Shown here: piece after piece, positions 49,236-62,060 of the stretch
Position numbering within the stretch: position 1 is the first letter of the stretch
Layout of the letters: each line of letters begins with the position of its first letter
Assembly (NCBI RefSeq): GCF_027595985.1
Contig: NC_073306.1
Coordinates: forward strand, 80,948,599-81,012,598
Direction of reading: 5' to 3'
Length of the DNA stretch: 64,000 nt
Origin: Sorex araneus
Taxonomy: Eukaryota > Chordata > Mammalia > Eulipotyphla > Soricidae
Position numbers and translations under genes: made by a program
Notes under the pieces: generated by a model
What the model saw: the letters and a program-made list of their open reading frames with translations, nothing else
What the model was told of the DNA's origin: nothing
Database searches by the model: none

Positions 49236-49525
49236 CTTCTAAATGAAGGAAAAGAATGGAATGACAGAAGGAAAGAATGAAGACAGGCATGCATTCTATG
49301 AAATGGCTACTCTTGCCCTGGAAGGAGTACAGAATGTTCCTTGAAGTAGCATCCCTAAGATTCTTTTCTCTCTTTACTACTTAGCTAACATTACACTGCT
49401 TTCCACATTAAAAATGCGGAGCCTGCCCTGGATGCTAAGGAAACAGTGGAATGTTTTAGTATCCCCAGCCTTATGCTAATGGTTGTAAAGAGCAAAATAA
49501 AATGTGAGTTGATTTTTTTTCACTT

Positions 49526-49701
49526 TTTTTTTGGGGGGGGGGTCACTAGTTGTGTTCTGGATTTACTCCTGCCTCTGTGCTCAGAGATATTCCTGGCAGT
49601 GCTGGGAGGTTGGAGGGGGGGCATATGAGGTACCAGAGAATCGAACCCAGGTTGACTGCATGTAAGGCAGGTCCCCTGCCCATTGTATTATTTCCTGGCC
49701 C
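49526..49701 (-). mobile_element. Type A SINE
   Basis: CTCTGTGCTCAGAGATATTCC, GAATCGAACCCAGGTTGAC, and head end TTTCCTGGCCC. Confidence 0.85.
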
Positions 49702-49747
49702 ATTCACTTTTTCTAGTGTAAAAATATGCTTTAAAACTCTCTTGCTT

Positions 49748-49903
49748 GGGGCTGGAGCAATAGCACAGCGGGTAGGGTGTTTGCCTTGCATGCAGCCGAC
49801 CCGGGTTCGATTCCCAGCATCTCATATGGTCCCCTGAGCACTGCCAGGAGTAATTCCTGAGTGCAGAGCCAAGAGTAACCCCTGTGCAACGCCGGGTGTG
49901 ACC

Positions 49904-49959
<56 letters not shown>

Positions 49960-49960
49960 C
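49748..49960 (+). mobile_element. Type A SINE with (CA)n plus poly(A) tail
   Basis: Complete near-consensus copy. After GTGTGACCCAAA the tail is about 35 bp of CA repeat, then 18 A. Flanking AACTCTCTTGCTT / AACTCTCGCTT is an imperfect TSD. Confidence 0.95.
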
Positions 49961-50082
49961 CCAACTCTCGCTTATAGAACCCTACTACAGCTCTTGGCCT
50001 ATTCCCCTTCCAATTTAGTCATTAACATTTTATTCTGGGATTGTTTTGTCAGTGAATAAGGACATCTGTAAAGCTGCTGTTG

Positions 50083-50223
50083 AACCAAAGAGATCGCTCA
50101 ACCAGCCGAATCATGTGCATTTTATGCTGAAGGCCCAGGTTCAGTCTCCAGCACCACTTAGTCCTTTGAGCATTGAACTAGTAGTTTCTGAGTCCCTTCC
50201 AGATATGGCCCCAAAATAACAAA
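50083..50223 (+). mobile_element. Old tRNA-headed SINE
   Basis: CCAAAGAGATCGCTCAACC head, GCCCAGGTTCAGTCTCCAGC, and A-rich end. Confidence 0.6.
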
Positions 50224-50329
50224 ATTGAAAGCTTTCATTTTTTATATTATGGAAGAAGAATTGCCAGGGATTGAACCCAGCACCTCACACATGTGAAACC
50301 TCTAGCCTCTACCCCTGGAAAGTTTATTT

Positions 50330-51539
50330 TGTATGCGTTTCTTATTAGGATCACCATAGAGGGTAAATTTTTAAGTGCTAGTTCTGAAATAAAGTTTTCC
50401 CTTTTTGCTTCCTACTATTTTCCCCCCTCTCATTTATGGAAAAGAAATCTCTTTTATTCATTGATACTTCTTTAAACTAGTTGTGATAATGTAGCCTGAG
50501 TTTCTTCTCTGAGACAGCACATTGGAATGTTAGCAAAAGCATTGATAAAAACTTTGCTCGTAGTCCTGATTTTGCTTGCAATGTTGCAACTTCTTTTTAA
50601 TGGCTGGAACTATGGGACTGTGAAAACCAGCATATTTGGAGCCATTTCCACAGAAACCAACCAGCATCTCTTTGTCTTACTGTCCTAACAATCACGGCAG
50701 AAGCCACTACTGCAGGACAGTGAAAACGCTTACCTAATCATAGAAATCTCACTCCACAAAGTAGCCAGTGTGTGTGTGTGTATGTATAGATACATAATAA
50801 AAATTATGTATATAATACAAATACACACACAGAGCTCTGCATAAGATTGTAGGAGCTAAAAAGGTTAAACGGAAAAATTCTTTCTCAAAGATTTTATAGC
50901 CTTCTGGGGGATGCCAGGAGGGAGAAGATCACCATATGTACAGGTGGCTACAATAAAAAGTGGAATGTATTGAATGCCAAAAAGCAGCACTCTTAGGGTT
51001 CAAAGAAGTAAGTGCTCTTGACTCAGAAGATCAAAACCAAAAAAATGGGGGGTTTCACAGAAGTGAGATTTGTGATGGGCTGAAAAGATAGAAGAGGTTT
51101 AAAGAGATAGAAATGAAAGGATGTGGGCATCTCGGAAGTACCTGCAGTATCGGGTGGGGAAAAAAGCCAAAAGAAGAGCTGCAGTTCCAGATAACTTCAA
51201 ACAGAGGTTGTGAAGCTGGATCTGTGGCTGGAGATAGGTCCTTTAATGGCAAGTGAGCACTTCAGTGGCCAGGGAAAGTCATTTACATTTGAGCATGGCA
51301 GTAATATCTTGAAGCCTGTGCGTAGAAAGATCCGTCTTGCCAGGATCTGGTGTCAGAAACTGATCCTTGTCTTTACCTTATATTTCAGAGGCTTCCAGTT
51401 GCTCTTATAAACCTCTCATTGTGGCCTTCATGATTCTGCATCATCAAACCCCTTTTTCTCCAGCATCATCACAGAACACCCCATCATGTTCTTCACACTC
51501 CTGCTATTCAGTCTTTTCACCCTTGTCTCACACTCTTAC
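50330..51539 (+). other. RPAP2 intron 11, unassigned
   Basis: A short SINE-like antisense remnant at 50262-50320 precedes it. A short TG run is at about 50770. Otherwise nothing recognised. Confidence 0.3.
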
Positions 51540-51672
51540 CCCAGTACACTCCTGGCTCTGCTCTCAGGAATCACTCCTGGCCGGGCTTAGGAGACCATAT
51601 ACAATGCCAGGAATCAAGCTGGGGTCAGCAGTGTGCAAGACAGTTGCCTTCATCTCTGTACTCTCCAGCCCA
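51540..51672 (-). mobile_element. Type A SINE, truncated
   Basis: CTCTGCTCTCAGGAATCACTC, GGAGACCATATACAATGCC, and head end TACTCTCCAGCCC. Confidence 0.8.
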
Positions 51673-52787
51673 TAACTACCATTTCTAGCTAACTCTGACA
51701 TTACGTTTTTGCAAAGAGATGTTTGTAAAATCTTTAAATTAATGGAAAAAAGACATATAAATGTGAGGTTATCTTTTGACACAGAATTATAAAACTATTT
51801 ACCATTTTAACTTTTTTAATGTTTCTTTGAACTGAAAACTTTATTGAGAGTGATGTTTTTCTCTTATTTCCGTAAACTTTCTTTTCTTCTATAGACTAAC
51901 AGAATAATTGGATATAGAGTAGTTAATCACCAACTATATAGATAATGGCACTAAGTCTTTTTTGTTACATCGCAGACACAATTCTGAAGAATCATTTTAC
52001 ACGTTTACATTTTGACACTTGGTCATTGTATTTGGAAACATTTATTAAATATTAGTGTGTCCTTATGGAAAATTTCAATTAAAAGGCATGTTCTTCCTTT
52101 AAATTTTTTATTAAATGTATTTTATTACTCAACGTGGAAAATTTGACGGTTGTAAGGGAAAAAAATGATTAATCCAAGGTATATTAGATGCTTGTTAAAT
52201 TCAAGATCCTAATCTAGTATATTTTTTTGTCTATTGTCTTTAAACACTTTCATTTATGTTATGTGTAACAGACACTTCACACCTTCTTTATGTTGTTCCT
52301 TTGTCTAACTTTTCAAATTATTATGGTATTGGTGCCTAACAGTATATATATAGACGTATTATGGTTATAGAAGTGAAATACAAATGCTTCCATTTTACTC
52401 ATTGTTTAGATATCCTTAGTTGCCAAAATGTACAATTATCTAGTTTTCTGTTCCTGTTTGTGTTGCCCCTCTGCCCATTTTGAATGAGGAACTTACACCC
52501 TGACTTTTATTTTAGTGCAGCTCGGGTATATTCTGCTTTAAAAGATGAGGCTATGTCAAATTATTAAAAAGAGTTAATGGTGAAAATCTAGTGCCAAGAA
52601 AAGCAATAGTGAAAGTGTTAACATCTTGCTTGGTGAGCCCCTGCTATTTCTGTGGAACTGAATTGCCTGCCCTATTTCATTTTCATTTACTTAGTAATTT
52701 TTTTTTTCCATTGAGTATTTTCATGCCCCATGTTCTGACCTCATGGAAGTTGTTAATTGCATTAAGTGACAAATCAGATGCATTACA
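51673..52787 (+). other. RPAP2 intron 11, unassigned
   Basis: AT-rich; nothing recognised. Confidence 0.3.
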
Positions 52788-52996
52788 AAAATGTTTTGTG
52801 TGGGGGCTGGAGCAATAGTACAGCGGGTAGGGCGTTTGCCTTGCATGCTGCCGACCCGGGTTCAATTCCCAGCATTCCGTATGGTCCTCTGAGCACTGCC
52901 AGGGGTAATTCCTGAGTGCAGAGCCAGGAGTGACCCCTGTGCATTGCCAGGTGTGACCCAAAAAGCAAAAAGCAAAAAAAAAAAAAATGTTTTGTG
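52788..52996 (+). mobile_element. Type A SINE with TSD
   Basis: AAATGTTTTGTG occurs on both sides (ends at 52800 and 52996). Complete element from GGGGCTGGAGCAATAGTACA to GTGTGACCCAAAAAGCAAAA plus A run. Confidence 0.95.
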
Positions 52997-54149
52997 AAAG
53001 TAAAGCAATTTCCAGGCTACAACTTGTATTTCTATAGTTTCAGTACAGAGAAAAACTTTGCTCATCTGAAACGGAATTTGTAAAGCTGTAAAATTAAATG
53101 CCACTAATTCTCTGCAACTTAGAGGCCATATTTTGAGATACAAGGTTATCCAGTGCTAGTAAAATAAAGATTGTAATTTTGTTCCTAGGAGGGGAGCTTT
53201 ATATGAACCCCTACCACAGAAATAAGATGAAGAAGTAGAGTCAGAAACACAGATTTCTTTTTGGATAAATTTGATGATGAGGATAAGTAAGCAACAACTT
53301 GAAATCCTTTTGATTTAGAGGAAAGAGACTTAAGCCTATTTGGAGAGTATGCAGAAAGAGCCACTAGAGAAGAATCATATGAAACTGAGGGCAGGGAGAT
53401 ACACACAACAGACAAAGGACCCAGAGGGGAAGTAGTATTATTTTTAGGTCTTTTTAGGTTATTTTCCAGGAGTAGAAAGAAGATGGTGGAGAATGAAAAT
53501 CATGTTGTGGAGTAGTCTTTGAGAAGATCTGGAAAAGGAACTAACCAAGTGCCAGAAGAAAATTGACAAGTGATACTGAGCACTAGCTGAGGGTAGAGAT
53601 TCATGGACCTGTGGGGACCAGTCTTCAGAGTTCCTTTCTCCCCATACCGCGCCCACAATAGTTTTCAGCCATCCTAGTGCAGGGCTGGAAAGAGCAGGTG
53701 TGGCATTGATCAGAGTTGGTAGTCTGTGAATAAGAAACCTAAGATTCAGAAAAATGCTGATAAGAGATGAGCTCAAGAAATTTGCTACATACCTATTGGT
53801 AAAAGGTAGAGGGGCTGTCATAGCAAGAAAATTGGTTATCCCAATCACATCTTTTCTAACATCCCTTTCTCTTCTTTTGTTTACTGTGTTTGGTTATTTT
53901 CAAATGCACAGATCTGAGGTTAAGCTCATCTCCCTTTCAGATGTTTCCTATTCTTTTGGTGGGGTTTTCACTTTCCTAACGACCCCAAATCTTTATTGAC
54001 TGGTGTCTCTTATCCCTATCTCCCGATCTAATCAATTGCTCAGTCCTGCCTTTATACCTTCTTTTGCCCAGTTTTGTTTCTGTCCCACTGTTATAGTCCA
54101 CACCAGGCTTTTATTATTTGCCTAGTCTACTGTAATTATAGCTTTTTTA
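52997..54149 (+). other. RPAP2 intron 11, unassigned
   Basis: Nothing recognised. Confidence 0.3.
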
Positions 54150-54545
54150 AATAGGTCTTCATCATGTCTGACTTCCCTCAGTGAGTCCGTCCTTAATCCA
54201 GCTCTAAGGGCAACAGTCCCACTAAAGTTTAACATGGAGTAGGGCAGACCTTATATCTTGACAGGTCTAGTGACCAGAATCCCTATTCTATCACGAATTT
54301 TACTTGAAACATATGCATATGACCCTCTTGAAGTGGCTACAGCATGCTTATCCAGTTTATTTTCTTCTGTGTCTTTTCATCGTGACCACTGTTTCCTCCA
54401 AAGTATCTCTGTTTACAGTGCTTAAAATGCTCCTACTGTATACCTTGGCTGAAAATGCTTTTCTTTTTTCTCTATCTTTCCTTGCTTTCAAGGCCTCAAC
54501 TCCTTTCAAAGGTCATCACATCCTTAGAAGCATTCCGTGTATTTT
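54150..54545 (-). mobile_element. Possible L2-type LINE remnant
   Basis: CT-rich text such as CAAGGCCTCAACTCCTTTC and CATCCTTAGAAGCATTCC resembles L2 3' regions. Weak by eye. Confidence 0.25.
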
Positions 54546-55167
54546 TTAATTTAATTGTTTAATGGTTTAAGGGAAGGAGAAAAAAAATAGATGTCCCTGG
54601 GAGACAGAGTGTCTCCCTGAGTTAATCTCCACAAGAGAATTGCCTCCACCAAAATGTTTACCTCTGTAAAGATCAATCACACCAACCTGAAGTCCCATCT
54701 CTCAGTCCCCCCTCTGATGAGAAGCATTCCGTTTTTTGTAGGTTCCAGTGGATGAGATTTTTCTCTTGGGCCTGCATCTTTGGCACATGTTTTTGTACAG
54801 CTCTCCCTTCCTTTGCTACTCAGCCTCTTGCAGTAGTATAAGATGATCAGAACTGGATAAATTTTATTCCAACAGCTCCACTTTGTTCCTTGATCACCAA
54901 CAGGAAAGACACCTGAGCAGGGAGTCGAGCATAATCCCCTAACACCATAAAGTGTTGCCCAAAAACTGAAGAACAGATTGACAGGGCCAGTTAATTTTTT
55001 TAATGGAGTACATGTTTTGCATGTGGGAGCTCTGGATACATTTTCTAACACCACGTGACTTCCCCCCAACACTTCCTGATGCTGGCCCCCCATAGTGGTT
55101 CTTAACATCAGCTGTATAGTATAATCATACAGTGTTTGGTTTTGTCTTTTTTTTTTTTTTAAGAAAT
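54546..55167 (+). other. RPAP2 intron 11, old SINE debris
   Basis: Decayed SINE-like text near 54885-55090; no gene recognised. Confidence 0.3.
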
Positions 55168-55409
55168 ATCACTGTATCACTGTCATCCCATTGCTCATCA
55201 ATTTGCTTGAGCAGGCACCAGTAACGTCTCCATTGTGAGACTTGATGTTACTGTTTTGGCATATCGAATACGCCACGGGGAGCTTGCCAGGCTCTGTCAC
55301 GCTGGTGAAATACTCAAGGTAGCTTGCCGGGCTCCCCAAAAGGGGCGGAGGAATCAAACCCGGGTCAGCCACATGCAAGGCAAACGCCCTACGCATGCGT
55401 TATGGCTTC
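55168..55409 (-). mobile_element. Type B SINE
   Basis: Antisense tail ATCACTGTATCACTGTCATC, GTAACGTCTCCATTGTGAG, GGCATATCGAATACGCCACG, and GGTCAGCCACATGCAAGGC; the head end is altered. Confidence 0.92.
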
Positions 55410-55484
55410 AAAATTTTTGATAAATTCATTTGGGGTAGATTCTAAGCATGTTTTTGGTATTTTGTGGGGGGTTTTTTCATTTGT

Positions 55485-55652
55485 TCTTGGTTTGTTTGGG
55501 GGGGCTACACCTGACAGTGCTCTGGGCTCACTCCTGACTCTAAGCTCAAGGATCAGTCCTGGCGAGCTTGGGAGACCATATAGGGTGCCAGGGATCAAAC
55601 CTGGGTTGGCTGCTTGCAAAGCAAATGCACTACCTGCTGTACTATCTCTGGC
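55485..55652 (-). mobile_element. Type A SINE
   Basis: GGCTACACCTGACAGTGCTC, GGAGACCATATAGGGTGCC, and head end TATCTCTGGCCC. Confidence 0.85.
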
Positions 55653-56054
55653 CCTAAGCATAAAGTTTTAAGTTCCCCAAGTTACTACAATCTGGGCAGA
55701 TAGAATTCAGAGCCACCATCCTTAATCTAGTACAGCTAGTGTGCTAGATAGAAATGTGCTAAGTTAGTTGAATTAGCAATATGAGCCAGTTTGAGGTTTG
55801 TTTGTTTGTTTTTTGGGTTGGTTTGAGATTTTTTTTGTTTTCCCATAGAGGCTCTTAGCTTTCTTCTTAAGTCTTCATTAGTAGTAGTGTTGGAAAATAC
55901 TTCTCAGCTAATGGAGAACGGATGAATGAAAAGCAATGGTGTTACCCATTTTCATTAGCATGTTTTATTTTTGTAACAGTAGATTTCAAAAATTTGCAGC
56001 ACACATACAAGTTGGCTTTAAAATCATAAGGTCTACTCAGTTCTTAAAATGAAT

Positions 56055-56225
56055 CAGACGTGAGCTGGTGTGGTGTAGTGGTTAGAAGCACAGACTAAGT
56101 GGGAGTATTTCTGGGGTTGTTTGCTCATCTCTGACTGACTTGTGACCTTCAGAAAGTCACTTAGGGCCTCCTCAGTTTAACACTTGCTGCAACTTCAGAG
56201 AAAGGTTAAGACTTAACAAGTGAGT
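56055..56225 (+). mobile_element. MIR
   Basis: GTGTGGTGTAGTGGTTAGAA, then CTTGTGACCTTCAGAAAGTC and CTCCTCAGTTTAACAC follow MIR order. Confidence 0.75.
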
Positions 56226-57149
56226 TTCATAAAGAAAAAAAAATTATTTCTACAAATTTGGAAATCACTGTAGCTTCCTATGTTTGATTCAGTGGTTGAG
56301 ATCTTGCCACAAAGGGAACAAGCTGGGAAAAAATTCTGGCATTCTTCAAAGGAAATGAATTCCTATGCTTCCAATTTAGGAAGCCACCCACCACCCCTTT
56401 TAAAGTATCTTCATTTAAACTCTGCTCTCACACTTAGTGTTTGTTTTCTTGTCAGGGGGAAAGCCATATTTACTCTTAACTTAAAAACAACATTAATAGC
56501 AGCTAGGAAAGGGCCATGAAATCACTGTCTCTACATGTGGCTCACTCTGTAGTATTTTATGGGAAAGGAAAGGCTTTTTCACAGGAATGAATGCTATTGC
56601 CTTCTCTGTGCCCTTGTGGCTGATAGTTTACTTTGGAGAGGAAGCCAGAGACTGCAGATTAGACAAATGAATTATGACAGTCACTGGCAGAGTGGAGTCT
56701 TCTGCCCTCTGACAGTTAAAAAAAAAAAAAGACAATGTGCAGAAAGCATGTTAAATATGAAATAGTAATTACTTGCATGCTAAGGTCAATAAATATACAG
56801 ATGAGATTCCTTTTGAAAGTTTTTACTAGTTATTTTTAACGTTAGAGAGATATTTTGCAAGATCTCTCAGGTTTGTGGGGGCCCTCCAGTTTCTGGAAAT
56901 AGATGACATTTGCACCCATTGTGTTAGTTACTGCTCACAGCTCATATTTGTTTCAGTTTTGAGTGTAGTTACAGGTGGGCATTCTACTTTAATCCTTTAT
57001 CATATTGAATTTGTCCATTTAAGGGGGAATAATTTGCACTCACACTTGAAAAGTGACAGTTGTCACTTTGTAGAAACTAAGGGGTTTTGAGATTTGACAG
57101 ATATGCAAGATACCTTTGTGATAAAGGTATTCAGTCATTTATCCATTTT
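56226..57149 (+). other. RPAP2 intron 11, unassigned
   Basis: Nothing recognised. Confidence 0.3.
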
Positions 57150-57275
57150 AGCACTATTCTTAACAAGTCTTGACAATGGGCAAGTCCCTTACCTTCTTAA
57201 CATTTCAGATATTTCATCTGTCAAAGGAAATGACAAGCTGGGTAACTTGAGACTGAATTACATTTGAGGAAAGTA
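57150..57275 (+). mobile_element. Possible MIR
   Basis: AATGGGCAAGTCCCTTACCTTC and TTCATCTGTCAAAGGAAATG resemble MIR. Confidence 0.5.
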
Positions 57276-57307
57276 AGTGGTGTGTATAGCTCATAAAACA
57301 AAAATTA

Positions 57308-57444
57308 TTTTGGTTTTTGTTTGGACTACACTCTAGGACTTACTCCTGGCAGTGCTTGGGGACCCAGTTGTGGTACAAGGAATTGAACTGGGGTTTGGCC
57401 GCATGTAGGGCAAGTACCTTAACCCCTATATTATTTCTCTGACC
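57308..57444 (-). mobile_element. Type A SINE, old
   Basis: GGACTTACTCCTGGCAGTGC, GGAATTGAACTGGGGTTTGG, and head end TTTCTCTGACCC. Confidence 0.72.
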
Positions 57445-58261
57445 CAAGACCATGCAGTTAAAACCTCATACTGTTCATAATCTTCAGTCGCCCAGGCTCT
57501 AATTAAAACTTTCTGTTTTTCCTAACCCCGGAGTTGTCAAATACAATAATATCTATGCCCATTTAATTGGTTAAGTGACAGGTATAGTGCATATAAGCAT
57601 TGAAAATATTTCTAACAGAAATACTCTTACCCTTTCCTTCCCAGCCCTAATTTTGGAAGGCAGAGTGAGTCTTAAAGCATTTCTTTTAAAGCCAGTATCT
57701 TTCAGCAGTCTCTGCATGTTCATCTCCTTTCTGCATAGTAATCAGCAGAGTAGGTTTCCCTACTGCAACAGAACTCTGTATGAACCCAGCAATTTCTCAA
57801 ATCTGATAGGTACAGAAAAGTGTGTGGCTTTTCACTTCCTCTCCCTTGCTCCAACCCCAAACCATAGAGAAGTATGGTTTCTGGTGGCATTTATTCATAC
57901 AGACATTCTCACCGCTCGCTCTTCCTCTCGGAATATGCAAGGTTAGGAGAAGTGCTATTTAGTTTTATTTTACGGCAGCCTGCCAGTCTGGTTCTACAAG
58001 CTTAAAAATCAATAATAGTGCCCCAGAAAACTCATAAGAGTTATTATTACTTCTCTTAGTTTTGAGAGTTGAGTAAGGACTTTGGTGCTGTATCTTTTCA
58101 GTCAAGTGTTTGATGTTATCTTTTCGCATATCTCAGGAAAGGTTAATTCAGACCATGCTGTGATTTCTAGGCTTCTTGGAGTGCATCATGGCTTCCCCAG
58201 TGGGAATGAACACAATAAAGCAATTAGGGACCAAAAAAGGAAAGGCCACTTAAAAATCCAA
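57445..58261 (+). other. RPAP2 intron 11, unassigned
   Basis: Nothing recognised; the 123-residue frame at 57575-57946 has no known similarity. Confidence 0.3.
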
Positions 58262-58418
58262 GTTCAAGACAGAGAGACACTACAGTGGGTAAGGCACTTG
58301 CCTTGCCCTCTACAGACCCAGATGGGATCCCTGGCACTGTATATGGTCTCCTGAGCCCGAACCCCATCAGGAGTGCTCCCTGAGCACCACTGATACGGCT
58401 CCAAAACAGAAACAAAAA
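58262..58418 (+). mobile_element. Type A SINE, old
   Basis: GACAGAGAGACACTACAGTG head, GATGGGATCCCTGGCACTG, and A-rich tail. Confidence 0.72.
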
Positions 58419-59773
58419 ATCTAAGTTCATCCTGATGACAGAAGATGAATAACAGAGTTGCATTAGCTGTTGTGTTGTGCTTGCTCCATAAACTCACTGT
58501 AGAGCTTTCTCTATTGTCTGGACTCAACCAAAATGGTAGTGACTCACAAATTATAAGTAACTTATTTCTGAGGCTTAATCACCAAGTTTTACTGCCCGGA
58601 GCCTTTGCATGTAAGACTTATAAAATGCTACATTTTTAATTAAAAACCTCCCTTGATTCATTTATCAAACTTTGAAACTCCTCTCTCTCCGAGTATAATT
58701 CCTGTTAACCAGATGTTGTTTGATAGTTCGGCAACAACAAATGGAGCATACCTGTCCTAACCTGCCTTGAATGTGGTCTCTCCTTTTGATGTGGAGCATA
58801 TGTGGAGCAGTCAGCTAAACAGAGGTCTTATCAATAAGACACAGTTTGACAAACTTGGCTTTTTCTCTTGTTGTCATGCCATTTGCCGTATGGTAAAGAA
58901 CTATGACTATATAATTATAGAAAGCTGCTTGTCTTTTTCAGAATAGAGATTTGAATCAGCGGGAGTTTTCAGGAGGACTTGCCTCTCATTTGTGATTTAT
59001 TTATGCAAGTTGTTTTTTTTTAATTATGGTCTTTCAGCATTGAGTGTGGTAAACCATTCACTTAACGTGTCACCTTTAGAGGTTTTTTCTTTATACATCA
59101 AGGGAAATAAAGTGAAACATAAAAATCTTCTTTTTGCTCACTGTCCGGAGCAAAAAGTCAATCATCTGTTGATTATTTTTTTACGTATTTGCTACATAAA
59201 ACACATTATTAAATACCAGTTTTGGCAAATTACTATTTTTTTCTATGTAGTAGCTATCAAGCCAAGTTTGTGTTTTCACCATTAGAACTCTTAGGATTAG
59301 CATAGAAGCATAAGCCCCTTTTAATTATATATTTGGGGTGGGAGTTTTTCTTTATTGAAAACATTTAAATAACTGCTATATTATCATCTAATAGTGTTTA
59401 GATAAAGGGGTAAGAGGAAAGGAGGAGCCTGGGAATCAATTTAACAATAAAAAGGGGATGGAGGGTTTGAGTTGATGAGACATTGAGGTTTCATTTTAAA
59501 ACTAATTTCAATGCAAAAATTGGTTTCTCTTTTTCATGGTATCATTCTGTAGGATGAGAGGTGTGTTATTTCATGTTCCCAGGTAATGGATTTGTATACT
59601 ATTTCTTTTCTGTCACTGCACTGTAGGAAAATGAGAAGTTAGAAGGGGGCATGGGGAAGAATACCAATCTGAATAAGGAGTCAGATGGCATCTGTGAGAA
59701 AAGAGTAAAAGAACTTGGAATTAAGACAACCATCTTTAGAATATGAAGGAATAACTTTAAATAAGTTTACCCC
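58419..59773 (+). other. RPAP2 intron 11, unassigned
   Basis: Nothing recognised. Confidence 0.3.
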
Positions 59774-59938
59774 GAGATAGCCAGAAAGATAGTAATGGGG
59801 TTAAGGTGCTTATGTTGCATGCATCTTGCCTGATTCAATCCCTGGCACCATGTAAAGTTCCCAAGCACCCTCCCTGAGTTGCTGGGGATCAAACCCAGGT
59901 CAGCCGCATGCAAAGAATACACCCTGCTCACTGGCCCC
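59774..59938. mobile_element. Two opposed SINE fragments
   Basis: A sense fragment (59774-59877, GATAGCCAGAAAGATAGTAA) abuts an antisense head fragment (59880-59938, GGGATCAAACCCAGGTCAGCC). Confidence 0.65.
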
Positions 59939-60038
59939 ATAGATCCGTTCTTAATAGGAGGAGACTGAAAGGGAACATAAATTCCATGAAGAGTTCAGTT
60001 TTGTATTATTTTTGGCGTTTGGGTTTTGAGTAGTTTTG

Positions 60039-60213
60039 GTTTTTTTTTTGGCGGGGGGGTGGCGGGGCGGACTATATCAGGTGGTTCGCAGAGCTTACTC
60101 CTGATTCTGCACTCAGGTCACTTCTGGAGTTTGGGGGACCATCCATGGTGCCAGGAATTGTACTGGGGTCATCCCTATGAAACGCAAGCACCTGAGCCCA
60201 TGCCTCTCTGGCC
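60039..60213 (-). mobile_element. Type A SINE, diverged
   Basis: GAGCTTACTCCTGATTCTGC, GGGGACCATCCATGGTGCC, and head end CTCTCTGGCCC. Confidence 0.75.
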
Positions 60214-60323
60214 CAAAGCCCTTTACGACATCTGCTGCCTTCATTGACCTACAAATAATAAAAACAAGCTCCATTCAAGAGTGTAAGGACAGCCAAAACT
60301 ACACTGTAATTAGGATCTACATT

Positions 60324-60503
60324 GGTTGGCATGTAGATAAAACAGCGGATAGGGCATTTGCCTTGCACGCAGCCAACCCAGGTTCGAATCCCAGCATCCC
60401 ATATGGTCCCCCAAGCACTGCCAGGGGTAATTCCTGAGTGCAGAGCCAGGAGTAACCCCTGTGCATCACCGGGTATAACCCAAAAAAAAGAAAAAACAAA
60501 AAA
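60324..60503 (+). mobile_element. Type A SINE
   Basis: GCCTTGCACGCAGCCAACCC, GGTTCGAATCCCAGCATCCC, and A-rich tail; the first bases of the head differ. Confidence 0.92.
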
Positions 60504-60870
60504 ATCGCTCTTATCTGGATGACTTTCCTCCTCTCTCCCTTTCCTTCCCACCCTGCAGATGTTCCTATACTGCCCCAGGCAGCACCTTGTCCATTTTCTT
60601 CAGCAGGTCTGGAGCTGAAGGAAAGCTATTCCCCAGAACACTTAGCACTACACATTGATGCTTCCCTGACAACACATGTGCTCTGAGACAGAAGTATGGA
60701 GGGGAAATGCAGACATGTGGAACTTGTGGATTTCATGCTCAGTCTACCTGATGAATCTGAACTTCATCTCACTCCCTTCAGTCTGAAGTAGTCTGGCAGG
60801 AAGTTGCTGCTGGATGCAAGCAAAAGGAATCAACATATATTTCCTCCCTTCCTCTAAAAATGAAAGGAGA
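60504..60870 (+). other. RPAP2 intron 11, unassigned
   Basis: Nothing recognised. Confidence 0.3.
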
Positions 60871-60871
60871 G

Positions 60872-61066
60872 AAATTTTCTGAAAAGGGGCTGGAGCGATA
60901 GCACAGCGGGTAGGGCGTTTGCCTTGCACGCAGCCAACCCGGGTTCGATTCCCAGCATCCCATATGGTCCCCTGAGCACTGCCAGGGATAATTCCTGAGT
61001 GCAGAGCCAGGAGTAACCCCTGTGCAGAGCCAGGTGTGGCCCAAAAAGAAAAAAAATTTCTGAAAA
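60872..61066 (+). mobile_element. Type A SINE, near consensus, with TSD
   Basis: AAATTTTCTGAAAAG before and AAATTTCTGAAAAG after (one T difference). Element from GGGGCTGGAGCGATAGCACA at 60886 to the A tail near 61055. Confidence 0.95.
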
Positions 61067-61394
61067 GATGAAATATGTCTGTAAGCACTAGAAATAAGGA
61101 GACTCTTTATTCCTTCACTCAGCAAGTCGGTATTGATCTTCTGCAGTGTGAAGGCAGGCGTGGCCCAGAGTGTGGCATCACCCTCAGGACATCTGCCTGC
61201 CTTTGGGTGGGAGAGAACCTGTAAATAAGCTTACAGGTAACACTGTGGACAAGAGCAAACATTGGAAATAAAGAGCACAACGTTAAGTAGCAAGGGAGAG
61301 AGAAAGAATGGATTTTAAAAAAAGGGAATCTCTGGAAGATCATCCCCAGGAACAACAGCCAGATAAAGTGGGCACAGATTTTTGGGGTGTTTTT
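61067..61394 (+). other. RPAP2 intron 11, unassigned
   Basis: Nothing recognised. Confidence 0.3.
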
Positions 61395-61530
61395 TTTAAA
61401 TCTCTTGGAGGTGGGGAGTGGGGTCCACACTATAAGTGTCAGTGTTCGGGGGCAGTCATAGTGTGTGGCTGGGAACCATCTGATGCCATGGATGATAAAA
61501 AAGCTTGTATCCATCCCTTTGAGCTATCTC
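61395..61530 (-). mobile_element. Old SINE remnant
   Basis: Antisense pattern GGTCCACACTATAAGTGTC and a decayed head. Confidence 0.4.
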
Positions 61531-62060
61531 TTGTCCCAAGTGGGAAGAAATTTAACCTCAGCACAACTGAGGCAAAATTGTTCAGTGTGAGTTTATTAGA
61601 GCAGGCTGTGGGAAGTTTTTAATCTAGCTGGAGGATTTTATGTTCTATTTTGATTTCCTTACGCATCTTTCTGCCTTTATTTTCCTGGTATCTGGATTCT
61701 TTAGGCATATTTCTTCTCTTTTTTAATCACTTTGTTTTTTTTTTATCTTTTTTTGTGCTTATATTTGAGGGTTACATCCAACAAACCCACCACCAAAGTG
61801 CAAGATCTCTCCACCAGTCACTAGGACTCCGCCCATCCCCTCCCTACTCTTTTATCTCCCTTCTCACCTTTGGTATTTTCTGTTCTTTGGTTAGAGTTTC
61901 ATTAGACTGTCTGTTCCTTTGTATTTTATGTGTGATACCATCAGCTATTTGTATTACTCCTTCTGGCTTCTTTTTCCTAGTATGCTAATACGACCTCCTT
62001 CACTTCATCCATGTTATAGTAGAAGGTAAGATCTCATAATTTCTTCTGAGTAATATTCAT

